A stretch of DNA of 64,000 bases, from contig NZ_CP047569.1 in NCBI RefSeq assembly GCF_009903625.1, positions 4,572,501 to 4,636,500 on the forward strand. Direction: 5' to 3'. The stretch is from Microbulbifer sp. ALW1. GTDB taxonomy: Bacteria > Pseudomonadota > Gammaproteobacteria > Pseudomonadales > Cellvibrionaceae. A model generated the notes under the pieces. The model was not told where the DNA came from. It saw nothing but the letters and a program-made list of their open reading frames with translations, and ran no database searches. Positions 16,901 to 25,933 of this stretch are shown here, piece after piece. Both the position numbers and the translations under genes were made by a program. Position 1 is the first letter of the stretch. Every line of letters begins with the position of its first letter.

Positions 16901-19900
16901 ATGAAGAATTCCAACCGTTTTTGCAAGAAAACCCTTGCTGCCGCGGTCGCCTCCTACGCGCTCTTTGGCGTAGCGGGAGCCGCACTGGCGCAGGAAAATA
17001 GTGATGCGTCACTGGAAGAAGTTGTGGTTTACGGGGTGAAACAGTCCCAGCAAACCGCCATCAATACCAAGCGCGATGCAAAATCCATCGTTGATGGCAT
17101 CGCCGCGGAAGATATCGGCAAGCTGCCGGATACCACCATTACCGACTCACTGCAGCGCATCACCGGGGTACAGATCCAGCGCTCTGCCGGTGAAGGCGGC
17201 AGCCTGAGCGTACGCGGTATGCAACAGGTAGCGGTCATGCTGAACGGCGAACAGTTCCTAGCCGCCGGTAACCTGGCAAACGCACAGCCCAATTTCACCG
17301 ATGTGCCCTCGCAATTGCTGCGCAGCGCCAATGTGTATAAATCTCTGGATGTAAGCAACGCGGTTTCCGGTATTACCGGCACCATTGATATCGAAACCTT
17401 CCGCCCGCTGGATTTCGAGGACGGCCTCAGCACCGCAAGCGGCTATGACGTTTCCTACGGTGAAATCAGCGGCGAGGCAGACAGCACCTTCAATGCGCTG
17501 GTGAACTGGCGTAACGACGATATCGGCCTGATGGTCTCCGGTGTCACCGGCCAGAAAAACCTGGCCAACGACTATGTCGGCCATGTGGGTGACCCGGCGG
17601 GGCTGGAAATGGGCCCCGGCTCCGATTTCAACGGATCCTGGACCGTGAACACCAATCACGGCTACGAATTTTTCAACGCGGAAAATGAGCGCAACCGCGA
17701 CGGTATTAACCTCGCACTGCAGGCAGACCTGGGCAATGGTCTCGACCTGGTGGTGGAAGGGTTCCACACCGATGCTACTGAATACCAGCGCCGTGTGGGC
17801 CTGAACCTGTCCAACCGCTGGCAGGGTCAGGGCAACACCAGCGCCGACCGCCAGGCACAGTGGCATCCCCGCTACAGTGACCCCAACGGCTGGAGCGGTG
17901 CACAGATTGCGGCGCCCACGTCCATCAGTGATTCCGTTACCGGCAAGGACGGGCGCACCTGGGTGGTCGCAGACGAGTTTGATGTCGAGCCGCTGTGGAT
18001 TTACTCGCTCACTTCCAACCGCAAGATCGATACCTCCTCTACCAACTTCAATGTGGAGTTGAACTGGGATAACGGCGGCCCCTGGAGTGGTAGCCTGCGC
18101 GCCATCAGCGCCACCGCCAACAACGATCAGGTCTACGCCACGGCCCAGGGCGGTATCAACAGCTTCCGTGGTGATACGGTTCAGACCATCGACAATCACT
18201 TCTATCCCAGCGACGTGATCGAACGCTACAACCTCACCCTGGATCCGGACAAGCTGGATCAGGTGGGTGTCAACGGCGGCCGCTTTGTACTGCCCAACCC
18301 GCTCGGCTACAACGAAGACCCGCGCCTGAAGATGGCCTACCGGGACTACCAGGTTGCTCTGTCCGGCTTCGACCAGAAAATTGCCGGTGGACTCACCGAT
18401 GCCAACGGTGAAAAAACCCTTGCGCAGTATATGGCCAACAAAGACAGCTGGATCATGGAAGGCCTGCAGCTGGAGCAGAACAGCAATATCGAATCGGACC
18501 TGAACGCGGTTAACCTCAACGTTAACTTCAAACCGGAAAACCTGTTCGTCACGGACGTGGAATTCGGTCTGCGCCCCAGCCGTCGTACAGTGGAAAAAGA
18601 AAATTACGATTACTGGGCGCAGTTCTACGTGGGCTCCGACAATCGCCTGACCAGCCCGGAACTGGCCGCCGCGAGCAACGAAGTGGGCTGCTATGCCCAG
18701 TGGCGCTCCATCGACCAGAAATTTGATGGTGGAGGTACCGGCGCCGAGTGCTCCGCGGGCGAACGCCTCGTCGGTGCCGAGGATGATGGCTCGTCCTTTG
18801 TTCCCTACTTCACCCTGCCGCCGCAAGGACTGGATTTCCACGGCCTGGGCCTGACCTTTGTGGATGACCTGGGGGATAACGTCAGTGGTATTCCGGGATT
18901 CTGGGCGGTAGATCCAAAAAGCCTGGATAACGGCGAAGGCATCAACCGCAAAATCTTTGGCGATATCAAACCCATTGTGAATCCTGGTACCAGCTATGAT
19001 TTAACCCTTAACGAGCTGACCAGTTACGTACAGTCTGATTTCGAGTTCGGCAATGTGTTCGGCACCTTCGGAGTTAAAGTAATCGACTCCGAGATCCAGG
19101 CGGTCATCTACGAAACCACCAGCGTTACCCGTACCAACGGCGGTTCCAACTACTACACCGGCCGCACCACCGAGACCAAGAAACGCACCGATGTGTTGCC
19201 GTCTTTGAACCTTGCCTGGAATGTCACCGACGATGTGATGTTGCGATTCGCTGCGGCCAAGAACAAGCAGGATCTCGATCTCGACAATTACGGCAGCAGC
19301 CGCACCATTTTCACCGCGGCGGACCCGGATGATCCCACCCAGCGTATTCCCAGCGGCTGGAACTCATCGGGCAATATCAATCTGGAGCCCTGGCTCACCA
19401 ACAACTTTGACATTTCCGCGGAATATTATTTCGGTGATGCCAGCATGTTGAGCATGGGCGCCTACCTGGTGAAAATTGATTCCTTCCTGGAGACTCAGGA
19501 AAGCACCATCGAGGTCGACTACAACGGTAAAACCTATAACATTACCGGTAATGGCCCGGTAGTGGGTGAAGGCGGTGAAGTGAAAGGTGTCGAGCTGGGA
19601 GCCAAGCTGGCGCTGTCCGATCTCACCGAGATGAATATTGTGCGCGACTTCGGTATCGAGGCGAACTACACCTATTCACCCAGTGAGGTTCCTGGTGATC
19701 ACTCCGACGTAACCGGCATGAAATATCCGTTTGCGAACAACTCGGAGAATACCTTCAACTTCATCACCTGGTACCAGAAGGACAAATGGCAGGGGCGTGT
19801 GGCGGTGAACCACCGCAGCGAACGTTTTATCCAGTCCTACGGCCCACTGAACTTTGCCAAGTACGCACCGGAGGAAACTTATCTGGATGCGAACATCTCC

Positions 19901-20059
19901 TACGACGTACTGGATGATGTGACGGTATATCTGCAAGGGTCCAACCTGACGGGCGAAGATGTACGCGAGGTGTATCGCATCGCCGACGGCGTGGAACAGG
20001 AAGCGTTGATCTACGACAATGAGGCCCGCTACTCCCTGGGTATTCGAGCCAAGTTCTAA
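16901..20059 (+). CDS. TonB-dependent receptor, probable alpha-glucan oligosaccharide importer
   Basis: A 1052-residue outer-membrane receptor of the same large family as the receptor at 9.5 kb. The signal peptide ends at AGAALAQ and is followed by a TonB-box-like ASLEEVVVYGVKQ and a plug with KLPDTTITDSLQRITGVQI and LSVRGMQQVAVMLNGEQF. The barrel ends with a terminal aromatic residue (SLGIRAKF). The ATG follows a GGGGAG ribosome site. Three operators upstream and the GH97/GH87 genes downstream link it to alpha-glucans; the exact ligand (maltodextrin or alpha-1,3-gluco-oligosaccharide) cannot be read from sequence. A 9-bp hairpin separates it from the halogenase-like genes, which may lower their expression relative to the receptor. 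Confidence 0.92.
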   Translation: MKNSNRFCKKTLAAAVASYALFGVAGAALAQENSDASLEEVVVYGVKQSQQTAINTKRDAKSIVDGIAAEDIGKLPDTTITDSLQRITGVQIQRSAGEGGSLSVRGMQQVAVMLNGEQFLAAGNLANAQPNFTDVPSQLLRSANVYKSLDVSNAVSGITGTIDIETFRPLDFEDGLSTASGYDVSYGEISGEADSTFNALVNWRNDDIGLMVSGVTGQKNLANDYVGHVGDPAGLEMGPGSDFNGSWTVNTNHGYEFFNAENERNRDGINLALQADLGNGLDLVVEGFHTDATEYQRRVGLNLSNRWQGQGNTSADRQAQWHPRYSDPNGWSGAQIAAPTSISDSVTGKDGRTWVVADEFDVEPLWIYSLTSNRKIDTSSTNFNVELNWDNGGPWSGSLRAISATANNDQVYATAQGGINSFRGDTVQTIDNHFYPSDVIERYNLTLDPDKLDQVGVNGGRFVLPNPLGYNEDPRLKMAYRDYQVALSGFDQKIAGGLTDANGEKTLAQYMANKDSWIMEGLQLEQNSNIESDLNAVNLNVNFKPENLFVTDVEFGLRPSRRTVEKENYDYWAQFYVGSDNRLTSPELAAASNEVGCYAQWRSIDQKFDGGGTGAECSAGERLVGAEDDGSSFVPYFTLPPQGLDFHGLGLTFVDDLGDNVSGIPGFWAVDPKSLDNGEGINRKIFGDIKPIVNPGTSYDLTLNELTSYVQSDFEFGNVFGTFGVKVIDSEIQAVIYETTSVTRTNGGSNYYTGRTTETKKRTDVLPSLNLAWNVTDDVMLRFAAAKNKQDLDLDNYGSSRTIFTAADPDDPTQRIPSGWNSSGNINLEPWLTNNFDISAEYYFGDASMLSMGAYLVKIDSFLETQESTIEVDYNGKTYNITGNGPVVGEGGEVKGVELGAKLALSDLTEMNIVRDFGIEANYTYSPSEVPGDHSDVTGMKYPFANNSENTFNFITWYQKDKWQGRVAVNHRSERFIQSYGPLNFAKYAPEETYLDANISYDVLDDVTVYLQGSNLTGEDVREVYRIADGVEQEALIYDNEARYSLGIRAKF

Positions 20060-20082
20060 ACGAATGTCTTTTCTGTAGTAGT

Positions 20083-20109
20083 GGTGCGGCCTGGGCAACG
20101 GGCCGCACC
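20083..20109 (+). other. Intercistronic hairpin between receptor and halogenase-like genes
   Basis: GGTGCGGCC (20083-20091) pairs perfectly with GGCCGCACC (20101-20109) across a nine-base loop, 23 bases after the receptor stop. No U-tract follows, so it is more likely an mRNA-stabilising or attenuating structure than a full terminator. Confidence 0.6.
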
Positions 20110-20169
20110 CGATTAAAACAGCAATAAAAAAACACATATAAAAAGAAATAGAAAAAGAGAAGAATAAAA

Positions 20170-21699
20170 ATGGGCAGGCCAAACAATCGAATTGTGATTG
20201 CCGGGGGCGGCACTGCAGGCTGGATGACAGCGGCAGCGCTGTCGCAGCATTTTGGCTCTCAGGCGGAAATAACCCTGGTGGAATCCTCGAAGATCGGCAG
20301 CATTGGTGTCGGCGAGGCAACCATCCCCACAATCCGCAATTTCTATCGCAGCCTGGGAATGCAGGATCTGGATGTCATCCGGGCAACGCAGGCAACCTGC
20401 AAGCTGGGTATTCAGTTCAATAACTGGCACAAGCCCGGATCTTCCTTTATTCACCCCTTCGGCACCTACGGACAAAATATTCAGACCTCTGGTCAATCCA
20501 TCGATTTCCATCAACTCTGGCTGCAGCAACATCGCCAAGGAAAGGCCGCGCCACTGGGAGAATACTCCCTGGGCGTAACGCTCGCCGAAGCGGAAAAATT
20601 TACCTTTCCGTCCCCCAATCCGCCGTCGTCGCTTTGGGTTTATGACTGGGCACTGCATTTTGACGCAGCGCTGTTTGCTCAGTTAATGAAGGACCACGCC
20701 ACCAGCAAGGGTGTCCGTGCAGTAGATGCGGTTATCCATCGGGTATCCCAGCATGAAGACGGCCGGATCAAAGCTCTGCACCTGGAAAATGGTAGTGAGA
20801 TCGAGGGTGACCTGTTTATCGATTGCTCCGGATTTCGTGCGCTGCTCATCGAGGAAACCCTGGGCGTACCGTACGAAAACTGGCAATACTGGCTGCTGTG
20901 CGATTCCGCAGTGGCCGTGCAGAGTGAGAGGGTCGAGGCGCCTAAGCCCTACACTCGTGTAAACGCCGAGACTGCCGGGTGGCAATGGCGGATTCCGCTG
21001 CAACAGCGGGACGGCAACGGGCATGTGTACGCCAGCGAATATCTGAACGACGAACGTGCAGAGCAGATTCTTCGCGACAATATTCCCGGACAACTGACAG
21101 CAGATCCGCGGCGTATACGGTTTACCCCCGGGCGACGGGTACGCACCTGGGAGAAGAACTGTATTGCCATCGGACTGGCGGCGGGTTTTCTTGAGCCCCT
21201 GGAAAGCACCAGTATCGCACTGATCGAAACAGCCATCGAAAAAATCAAAACCCTGGTTACCCATTTTGATATACAACCTTCGATGGTCAATGAATTTAAT
21301 CAAACTACGGCACTCGAGTATCTTCGGGTTCGGGATTTCCTGATTCTGCACTACAAAGCCACGGCACGAGATGACAGCGATTTCTGGCGTTACTGCCGCA
21401 ATATGTCCATCCCCGACACACTCCAGCACAAGCTGGATCTTTTTCTCGCCAGCGGGCATATCGTCAATTACCGCTGGGAGATGTTCCACCAGCCAAGCTG
21501 GCTGGCCATATTTTCTGGCTTCGACCTGCTACCCAAACACTACGACCTGCGCCTAAACCAGATTCCGGAAGCACAACGGCAGAGTTACCTTGAGGGCCTG
21601 CGCACTAGCTTGCGCAACGCGGTGGCGGGCGCACCGGATCACTACCAGTTTATTCGCGAGCACGGCGCTGTCGCAAAACCCGATGAGGAAGCCGCATGA
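20170..21699 (+). CDS. Flavin-dependent tryptophan-halogenase-family protein (2 of 3)
   Basis: A 509-residue FAD protein. GGGTAGW is at residues 12-18, and the catalytic-type lysine is present (Lys78 in ATCKLGIQFNNW). The motifs GWQWRIP and GFLEPLEST are intact, so the halogenase machinery appears complete. It follows the alpha-glucan receptor and its stop overlaps the start of the next halogenase-like gene by an ATGA, indicating translational coupling. It is clearly a paralogue of the proteins at 6.0 and 21.7 kb but diverged, so recent duplication is unlikely. The substrate is unknown. A GAGAAG sequence 8-13 bases before the ATG serves as ribosome site. Confidence 0.92.
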   Translation: MGRPNNRIVIAGGGTAGWMTAAALSQHFGSQAEITLVESSKIGSIGVGEATIPTIRNFYRSLGMQDLDVIRATQATCKLGIQFNNWHKPGSSFIHPFGTYGQNIQTSGQSIDFHQLWLQQHRQGKAAPLGEYSLGVTLAEAEKFTFPSPNPPSSLWVYDWALHFDAALFAQLMKDHATSKGVRAVDAVIHRVSQHEDGRIKALHLENGSEIEGDLFIDCSGFRALLIEETLGVPYENWQYWLLCDSAVAVQSERVEAPKPYTRVNAETAGWQWRIPLQQRDGNGHVYASEYLNDERAEQILRDNIPGQLTADPRRIRFTPGRRVRTWEKNCIAIGLAAGFLEPLESTSIALIETAIEKIKTLVTHFDIQPSMVNEFNQTTALEYLRVRDFLILHYKATARDDSDFWRYCRNMSIPDTLQHKLDLFLASGHIVNYRWEMFHQPSWLAIFSGFDLLPKHYDLRLNQIPEAQRQSYLEGLRTSLRNAVAGAPDHYQFIREHGAVAKPDEEAA

Positions 21700-23207
21700 A
21701 TTCCCTGAAAAAAATTACCATCGTAGGCGGCGGCACCGCAGGCTGGATTGCTGCCGCGGTTTTGTGCAACCAGTTTTCCCCGGAAGAACTCGCGGTGGAG
21801 CTGGTGGAGTCGGAGGCGATCGGCACCATCGGCGTGGGCGAATCCACCATACCGCCGTTTCTCGAACTGCTGCACTCGTTGAATATCGACGAAAAAGACT
21901 TTATCCAGAAGACTCAGGCCAGTTTCAAGTTGGGCATCGAATTCTCCGACTGGAAGCAACGGGGGGAGTCCTACTTCCATCCCTTTGGCAGCATCAGCGC
22001 CAATATGGATGAATATGTGTTTTACCAGAACTGGCTGAAATCCTGCAGCAAGGGCGACGGCTTTGCCTTGCAGGATTTTTCCGCCTGTTCGGTGATGGCA
22101 AAGCACCAGAAATTCTTCCTGCCCCAGGGCGCAAGTAAAACACCGGTGTCCGAGGCGCGCTACGCACTGCATCTGGACGCCAACCTCGTTGCGCGCTATC
22201 TGCGCGAATACTCTGAGCAACGGGGAGTGAAGCGCACCGAAGGCAAAGTGGTTCGGGTGCATCAAAAGGACTGTAGCCATATTCGCGCAGTACAGCTGCA
22301 GGATGGACGTGAAATTGCCGGCGACTTCTTTATCGACTGCTCCGGCTTCCGCGGCCTGCTGATCGAACAGACGCTGCAGGCGGGTTACGAAGACTGGTCC
22401 CATTTCCTGCCCTGTGATCGCGCCATCGCCATACAGACAGAAAATGTCAGTGCGCCGCCGCCCTACACTCGCGCTACCGCACAGCCGGCGGGCTGGAGCT
22501 GGAAAATTCCTTTGCAATACCGCACCGGTAATGGATATGTCTACGCCAGCGAATACTGTTCTGACGATGAGGCCATCGATACCCTGATGGCACAACTGGA
22601 AGGACGGCCACTGACCGACCCACGGGTGATTCCGTTCCAAACCGGCATGCGGCGCGAGATATGGAAAGGCAACTGCCTCGCCCTGGGATTGGCGTCCGGA
22701 TTTATCGAACCGCTGGAAAGCACGGCCATCCACCTGATTGCCCGTGGAATGGTGCATTTTATGCGCCACTTCCCGGAACGAGATTGCCAACCGGTACTGG
22801 CCCAGGAGTTCAATCGCCGCATGGCCATGGACTACGAGGAAATTCGTGATTTCATCGTACTGCATTACTGCCTGACACAGCGCGAAGATACCGCCTTCTG
22901 GCGCTGGTGCAAAAATATGACACTGCCGGATTCCCTGCGTCAGACCCTGGACTATTTTCAGGCTCAGGGCGGTCTTCCGGAATCGCTGGACCCGCTGTTT
23001 GCGCCGGTCAGCTGGCGCTCCGTGTGCGAAGGCATGGGCCTGCGTCCCGCATCTTATTCTCCATTGATCAACAGTTTCGACTACAACACCACCCGCGCGC
23101 ACCTGCTCAATTACCGCCAGGCTCTGGAAGACTTTATCCAGCAACTCCCGGATCACCAGTCGTTTATCCTTAAAAACTGTCCCTCGGAGAAACCCATGGC
23201 GGCATAG
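21696..23207 (+). CDS. Flavin-dependent tryptophan-halogenase-family protein (3 of 3)
   Basis: A 503-residue FAD protein with GGGTAGW at 11-17, the lysine Lys78 (ASFKLGIEFSDW), the motif GWSWKIP in place of the usual W.W.IP spacing (still matching), and GFIEPLEST. Its ATG overlaps the preceding gene's TGA (ATGA), so the two are probably made in equal amounts and may act as a pair or heteromer. It is predicted cytoplasmic. It is close to the protein at 6.0 kb in the region around FLPCDRAIAIQT (compare WLPCDRAVAVQT). Physiological role is unknown; context suggests a link to TonB-dependent glucan uptake. Confidence 0.92.
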   Translation: MNSLKKITIVGGGTAGWIAAAVLCNQFSPEELAVELVESEAIGTIGVGESTIPPFLELLHSLNIDEKDFIQKTQASFKLGIEFSDWKQRGESYFHPFGSISANMDEYVFYQNWLKSCSKGDGFALQDFSACSVMAKHQKFFLPQGASKTPVSEARYALHLDANLVARYLREYSEQRGVKRTEGKVVRVHQKDCSHIRAVQLQDGREIAGDFFIDCSGFRGLLIEQTLQAGYEDWSHFLPCDRAIAIQTENVSAPPPYTRATAQPAGWSWKIPLQYRTGNGYVYASEYCSDDEAIDTLMAQLEGRPLTDPRVIPFQTGMRREIWKGNCLALGLASGFIEPLESTAIHLIARGMVHFMRHFPERDCQPVLAQEFNRRMAMDYEEIRDFIVLHYCLTQREDTAFWRWCKNMTLPDSLRQTLDYFQAQGGLPESLDPLFAPVSWRSVCEGMGLRPASYSPLINSFDYNTTRAHLLNYRQALEDFIQQLPDHQSFILKNCPSEKPMAA

Positions 23208-23278
23208 CAATCAAGCGTCATTTTAGAAAGTGTTCACCTTGTGCATGTCAGACTCTCTCTTGAGTCATCTTCGCCTTT

Positions 23279-23313
23279 CCCCGCGTCCAGCATTAACGGC
23301 CCGGGGATTTTTT
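23279..23313 (+). terminator. Weak terminator-like element after halogenase pair
   Basis: CCCCG (23279-23283) and CGGGG (23302-23306) can pair around an 18-base loop and are followed by a run of six T after one A. The stem is short, so termination would be inefficient. Confidence 0.35.
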
Positions 23314-23360
23314 ATTCCAGTATCGAAGTAATGATATTCAGAACTGAAAATGAAAAGGTT

Positions 23361-23372
23361 GAAAACGATTTC
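23361..23372. promoter_or_regulatory. LacI-type operator before GH97
   Basis: GAAAACGATTTC matches the GAAAACGTTTTC operator with one change and lies 90-101 bases upstream of the GH97 start, suggesting a separate regulated promoter for the hydrolase genes. Confidence 0.65.
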
Positions 23373-23461
23373 AATCTATAGACAGGTCGTGAACTGAATC
23401 TTTACCATCGATGCATAGAAAACAGATAAAAATCATTTGTGATAAAAAGAGTTAACCAGCG

Positions 23462-25501
23462 ATGAACAATTTTCCTTTGTCCTCTCTATTAGCAGCCGGC
23501 ATCGCCATGGCCCTGAGCGCCGGCGCCACCGCTGACGGGATATCCAAAACAAACCTGGCGTCGCCCTCGGGAAAGATCGCTGTGGATTTCTACCTGACCG
23601 ATAAGGGGCAACCGGCCTATCGCGCCAGCTTTTCCGGAAAGCCGGTGATTGGAGAGTCGCTGCTCGGACTGGATTTCAAGTCCGCCAGTGACATGCTGGA
23701 TGACTTTTCCATCGTCGACGTAAAAACCCGCAGTGCCGACAGCACTTGGGAACAGCCCTGGGGTGAGGAGCATTATATTCGCGACCACTTCAACGAAGCT
23801 GTGATCGCGCTGGAAGAAAAAGGCCCCGCTACCCGCAAGCTCAACCTGATTTTCCGCGCCTACGATGACGGTCTCGCCTTCCGCTATCAGGTCCCCCAGC
23901 AGCAAGGTCTGGACAAAGTGGAAATCATGCAGGAGGCCACCGAGTTCAACCTGCTGGGTAACCACTCCAGCTGGTGGACCCCCGCGCTGGCGGGGGAAAA
24001 GTACGAATACCTGACCGAGAATACGCCGCTGGACCAGGTAAAACTGGTACATACACCGTTTACCATGAAAGATAAATCCGGCCTCGCCATCGCCATTCAC
24101 GAAGCGGCGCTGAAAGATTACGCCACCATGAATCTTTCCGGCAATGGCACTGGCCTCAAGGCCGCACTGGTACCCATTCATAAAGACAACCCGGTCAAGG
24201 TGGAAACCAGTACGCCATTTGCCAGTCCCTGGCGCACGGTGCAGATTGCCGAGAAAGAAACGGATCTGATTACCTCCTACCTTACCCTGAATCTGAACGA
24301 GCCCAATCAACTGGGTGACGTTTCCTGGCTAAAGCCCGGCAAATACGTCGGCATCTGGTGGGAGTTACACCTGGAAAAAGGCACCTGGAACCAGGGCCCG
24401 AAACACGCAGCCACTACCGAAAACACCAAAAAGTATATCGATTTCGCCGCCGCCAATGGCTTCGACGGTGTGCTGGTAGAAGGCTGGAACTGGGGCTGGG
24501 ACGGCGAGTGGTTCAACCATGGCGGAGCCGCGTTCAACTTCACCAAGCCCTATCCGGATTACGATGTGGATACGTTGAGTAAGTACGCCGCAGACAAGGG
24601 TGTGTACATTATCGGCCACCACGAAACCGGTGCGGAAACCGACAACTACGAGCGCCAGCTGGAAGACGCCTACGATTTCCTGCAGAAACACGGCATGAAA
24701 GCGGTAAAAACCGGCTATGTGGAGAGCGGCGAACTGCTCACTAATGGCAATTACCACCACGGACAGAAGTTTGTGCAGCACGCGGAGAAGGTCACCAAAG
24801 TGGCTGCCGCGCATAAGGTCATGGTCGTCGCCCATGAAACCGTGAAAGATACCGGCGAGCGCCGGACCTACCCCAACCTGATTTCGCGGGAAGTCGCGCG
24901 GGGCCAGGAATACGATGCCTGGGCCAAGGACGGGGGCAACCCGCCGGACCACACCACTATCATTCCTTTTACCCGCCTGTTGGCCGGCCCCATGGATTTT
25001 ACCCCAGGCACTTTCGATATCTCGCTACCGAGCCGGCCGGATAATCAGGTCAATACCACCCTCGCAAAACAGCTGGCGCTCTATGTGGTGATCTACTCAC
25101 CGGTACAGATGGCCTCGGATCTGCCGGAAAACTATGCGAAATACCCGGATGCTTTTCAATTTATCAAAGACGTGGCGACGGACTGGGAAACCACAAAAGT
25201 GTTGTCCGGTGAAATCGGCGAGCATATCGCCATCGCGCGCCAGCAACGGGATAGTGAAAACTGGTTTGTCGGTGCGATTACCGATGAGAAGGCCCGCGAC
25301 GTTGCGGTAAATCTGGATTTTCTCAACAAGGACCTGAGTTACACCGCTACCATTTATCGCGATGGTGACAAGGCAGATTATCGCCGCAACCCCGAAGACT
25401 ATGTTATCGAAACCCGCAAGGTGAAAGCCGGCGATAAGGTTCGCGCTCAATTGGCCGCCGGCGGCGGTATGGCGATCAGTCTGCTGGCGGACCCACACTA
25501 A
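23462..25501 (+). CDS. GH97 alpha-glucosidase (SusB-like, inverting type)
   Basis: A 679-residue exported enzyme that removes glucose from alpha-glucosides. The signal peptide (about 1-24) is followed by the GH97 N-terminal beta-super-sandwich (about 28-280), the catalytic (beta/alpha)8 barrel (about 290-570, with WWELHLEKGTWN and GVLVEGWNWGWDGEW) and a C-terminal beta-domain. Glutamates expected to serve calcium binding and inversion are visible in GHHETG, VVAHETVK and SREVARGQEYD. The position where retaining GH97 members have a nucleophilic aspartate reads KTGYV, so the inverting SusB-type mechanism is favoured. It is probably periplasmic, completing the hydrolysis of fragments released by GH87. 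A LacI-type operator lies about 90 bases upstream. Family call is secure; linkage preference (alpha-1,3 or alpha-1,4) is not readable. Confidence 0.94.
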   Translation: MNNFPLSSLLAAGIAMALSAGATADGISKTNLASPSGKIAVDFYLTDKGQPAYRASFSGKPVIGESLLGLDFKSASDMLDDFSIVDVKTRSADSTWEQPWGEEHYIRDHFNEAVIALEEKGPATRKLNLIFRAYDDGLAFRYQVPQQQGLDKVEIMQEATEFNLLGNHSSWWTPALAGEKYEYLTENTPLDQVKLVHTPFTMKDKSGLAIAIHEAALKDYATMNLSGNGTGLKAALVPIHKDNPVKVETSTPFASPWRTVQIAEKETDLITSYLTLNLNEPNQLGDVSWLKPGKYVGIWWELHLEKGTWNQGPKHAATTENTKKYIDFAAANGFDGVLVEGWNWGWDGEWFNHGGAAFNFTKPYPDYDVDTLSKYAADKGVYIIGHHETGAETDNYERQLEDAYDFLQKHGMKAVKTGYVESGELLTNGNYHHGQKFVQHAEKVTKVAAAHKVMVVAHETVKDTGERRTYPNLISREVARGQEYDAWAKDGGNPPDHTTIIPFTRLLAGPMDFTPGTFDISLPSRPDNQVNTTLAKQLALYVVIYSPVQMASDLPENYAKYPDAFQFIKDVATDWETTKVLSGEIGEHIAIARQQRDSENWFVGAITDEKARDVAVNLDFLNKDLSYTATIYRDGDKADYRRNPEDYVIETRKVKAGDKVRAQLAAGGGMAISLLADPH

Positions 25502-25571
25502 CTAACTCACACACTAACTCACACTCTCGGTCTCGGTTCTCGTACTCAGAGGACAGTATTCATAGATGAAT

Positions 25572-25602
25572 CCGCCCGGCTACAGAATCGTTAGCCGGGC
25601 GG
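25572..25602 (+). other. Perfect 11-bp hairpin after GH97
   Basis: CCGCCCGGCTA (25572-25582) pairs with TAGCCGGGCGG (25592-25602) over a nine-base loop. It immediately precedes a smaller terminator hairpin and may act with it. Confidence 0.65.
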
Positions 25603-25612
25603 CATACCCGAC

Positions 25613-25630
25613 AGGGCCAGTGCCCTTTTT
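25613..25630 (+). terminator. Rho-independent terminator after GH97
   Basis: AGGGC/GCCCT (25613-25617, 25622-25626) with a four-base loop and a T-run to 25630. The stem is short but next to a strong hairpin. It suggests that GH87 has its own promoter or depends on read-through. Confidence 0.6.
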
Positions 25631-25933
25631 ACAATAAAAATAATAAAAGCACTCTAAAGCAGACGGTACGGATAGTTCTGTACCACGCCGTCATTTTGCG
25701 CTCCTTCAAGCGCGCACAGTATTCAATTATTACCGGCAGTCCGGCGCCCTGTGGCCGGGGTAACCACACGCACGATTATCGAACCTGGAACTTGTTATTG
25801 AGTGTCCTTACGGGGTTCGTGCGCGCGTAATTCACAGGATTGGGTATGCCTGATTAAACAGAACTACCCAAATAGAAACGCCCAAATAGAACTAGCTAAA
25901 TACAACCATACAATAAACAGGATCGAGGAATCG

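Larger units (their letters stand above)
25502..25933. other. Intergenic region between GH97 and GH87
   Basis: The region contains the direct repeat CTAACTCACAC near the GH97 stop, an 11-bp hairpin and a terminator (listed separately). The last 300 bases have no LacI-type operator and no clear promoter. An in-frame GTG at 25802 could extend the GH87 protein, but the ribosome site GAGGA at 25925 supports the ATG at 25934. Confidence 0.5.
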
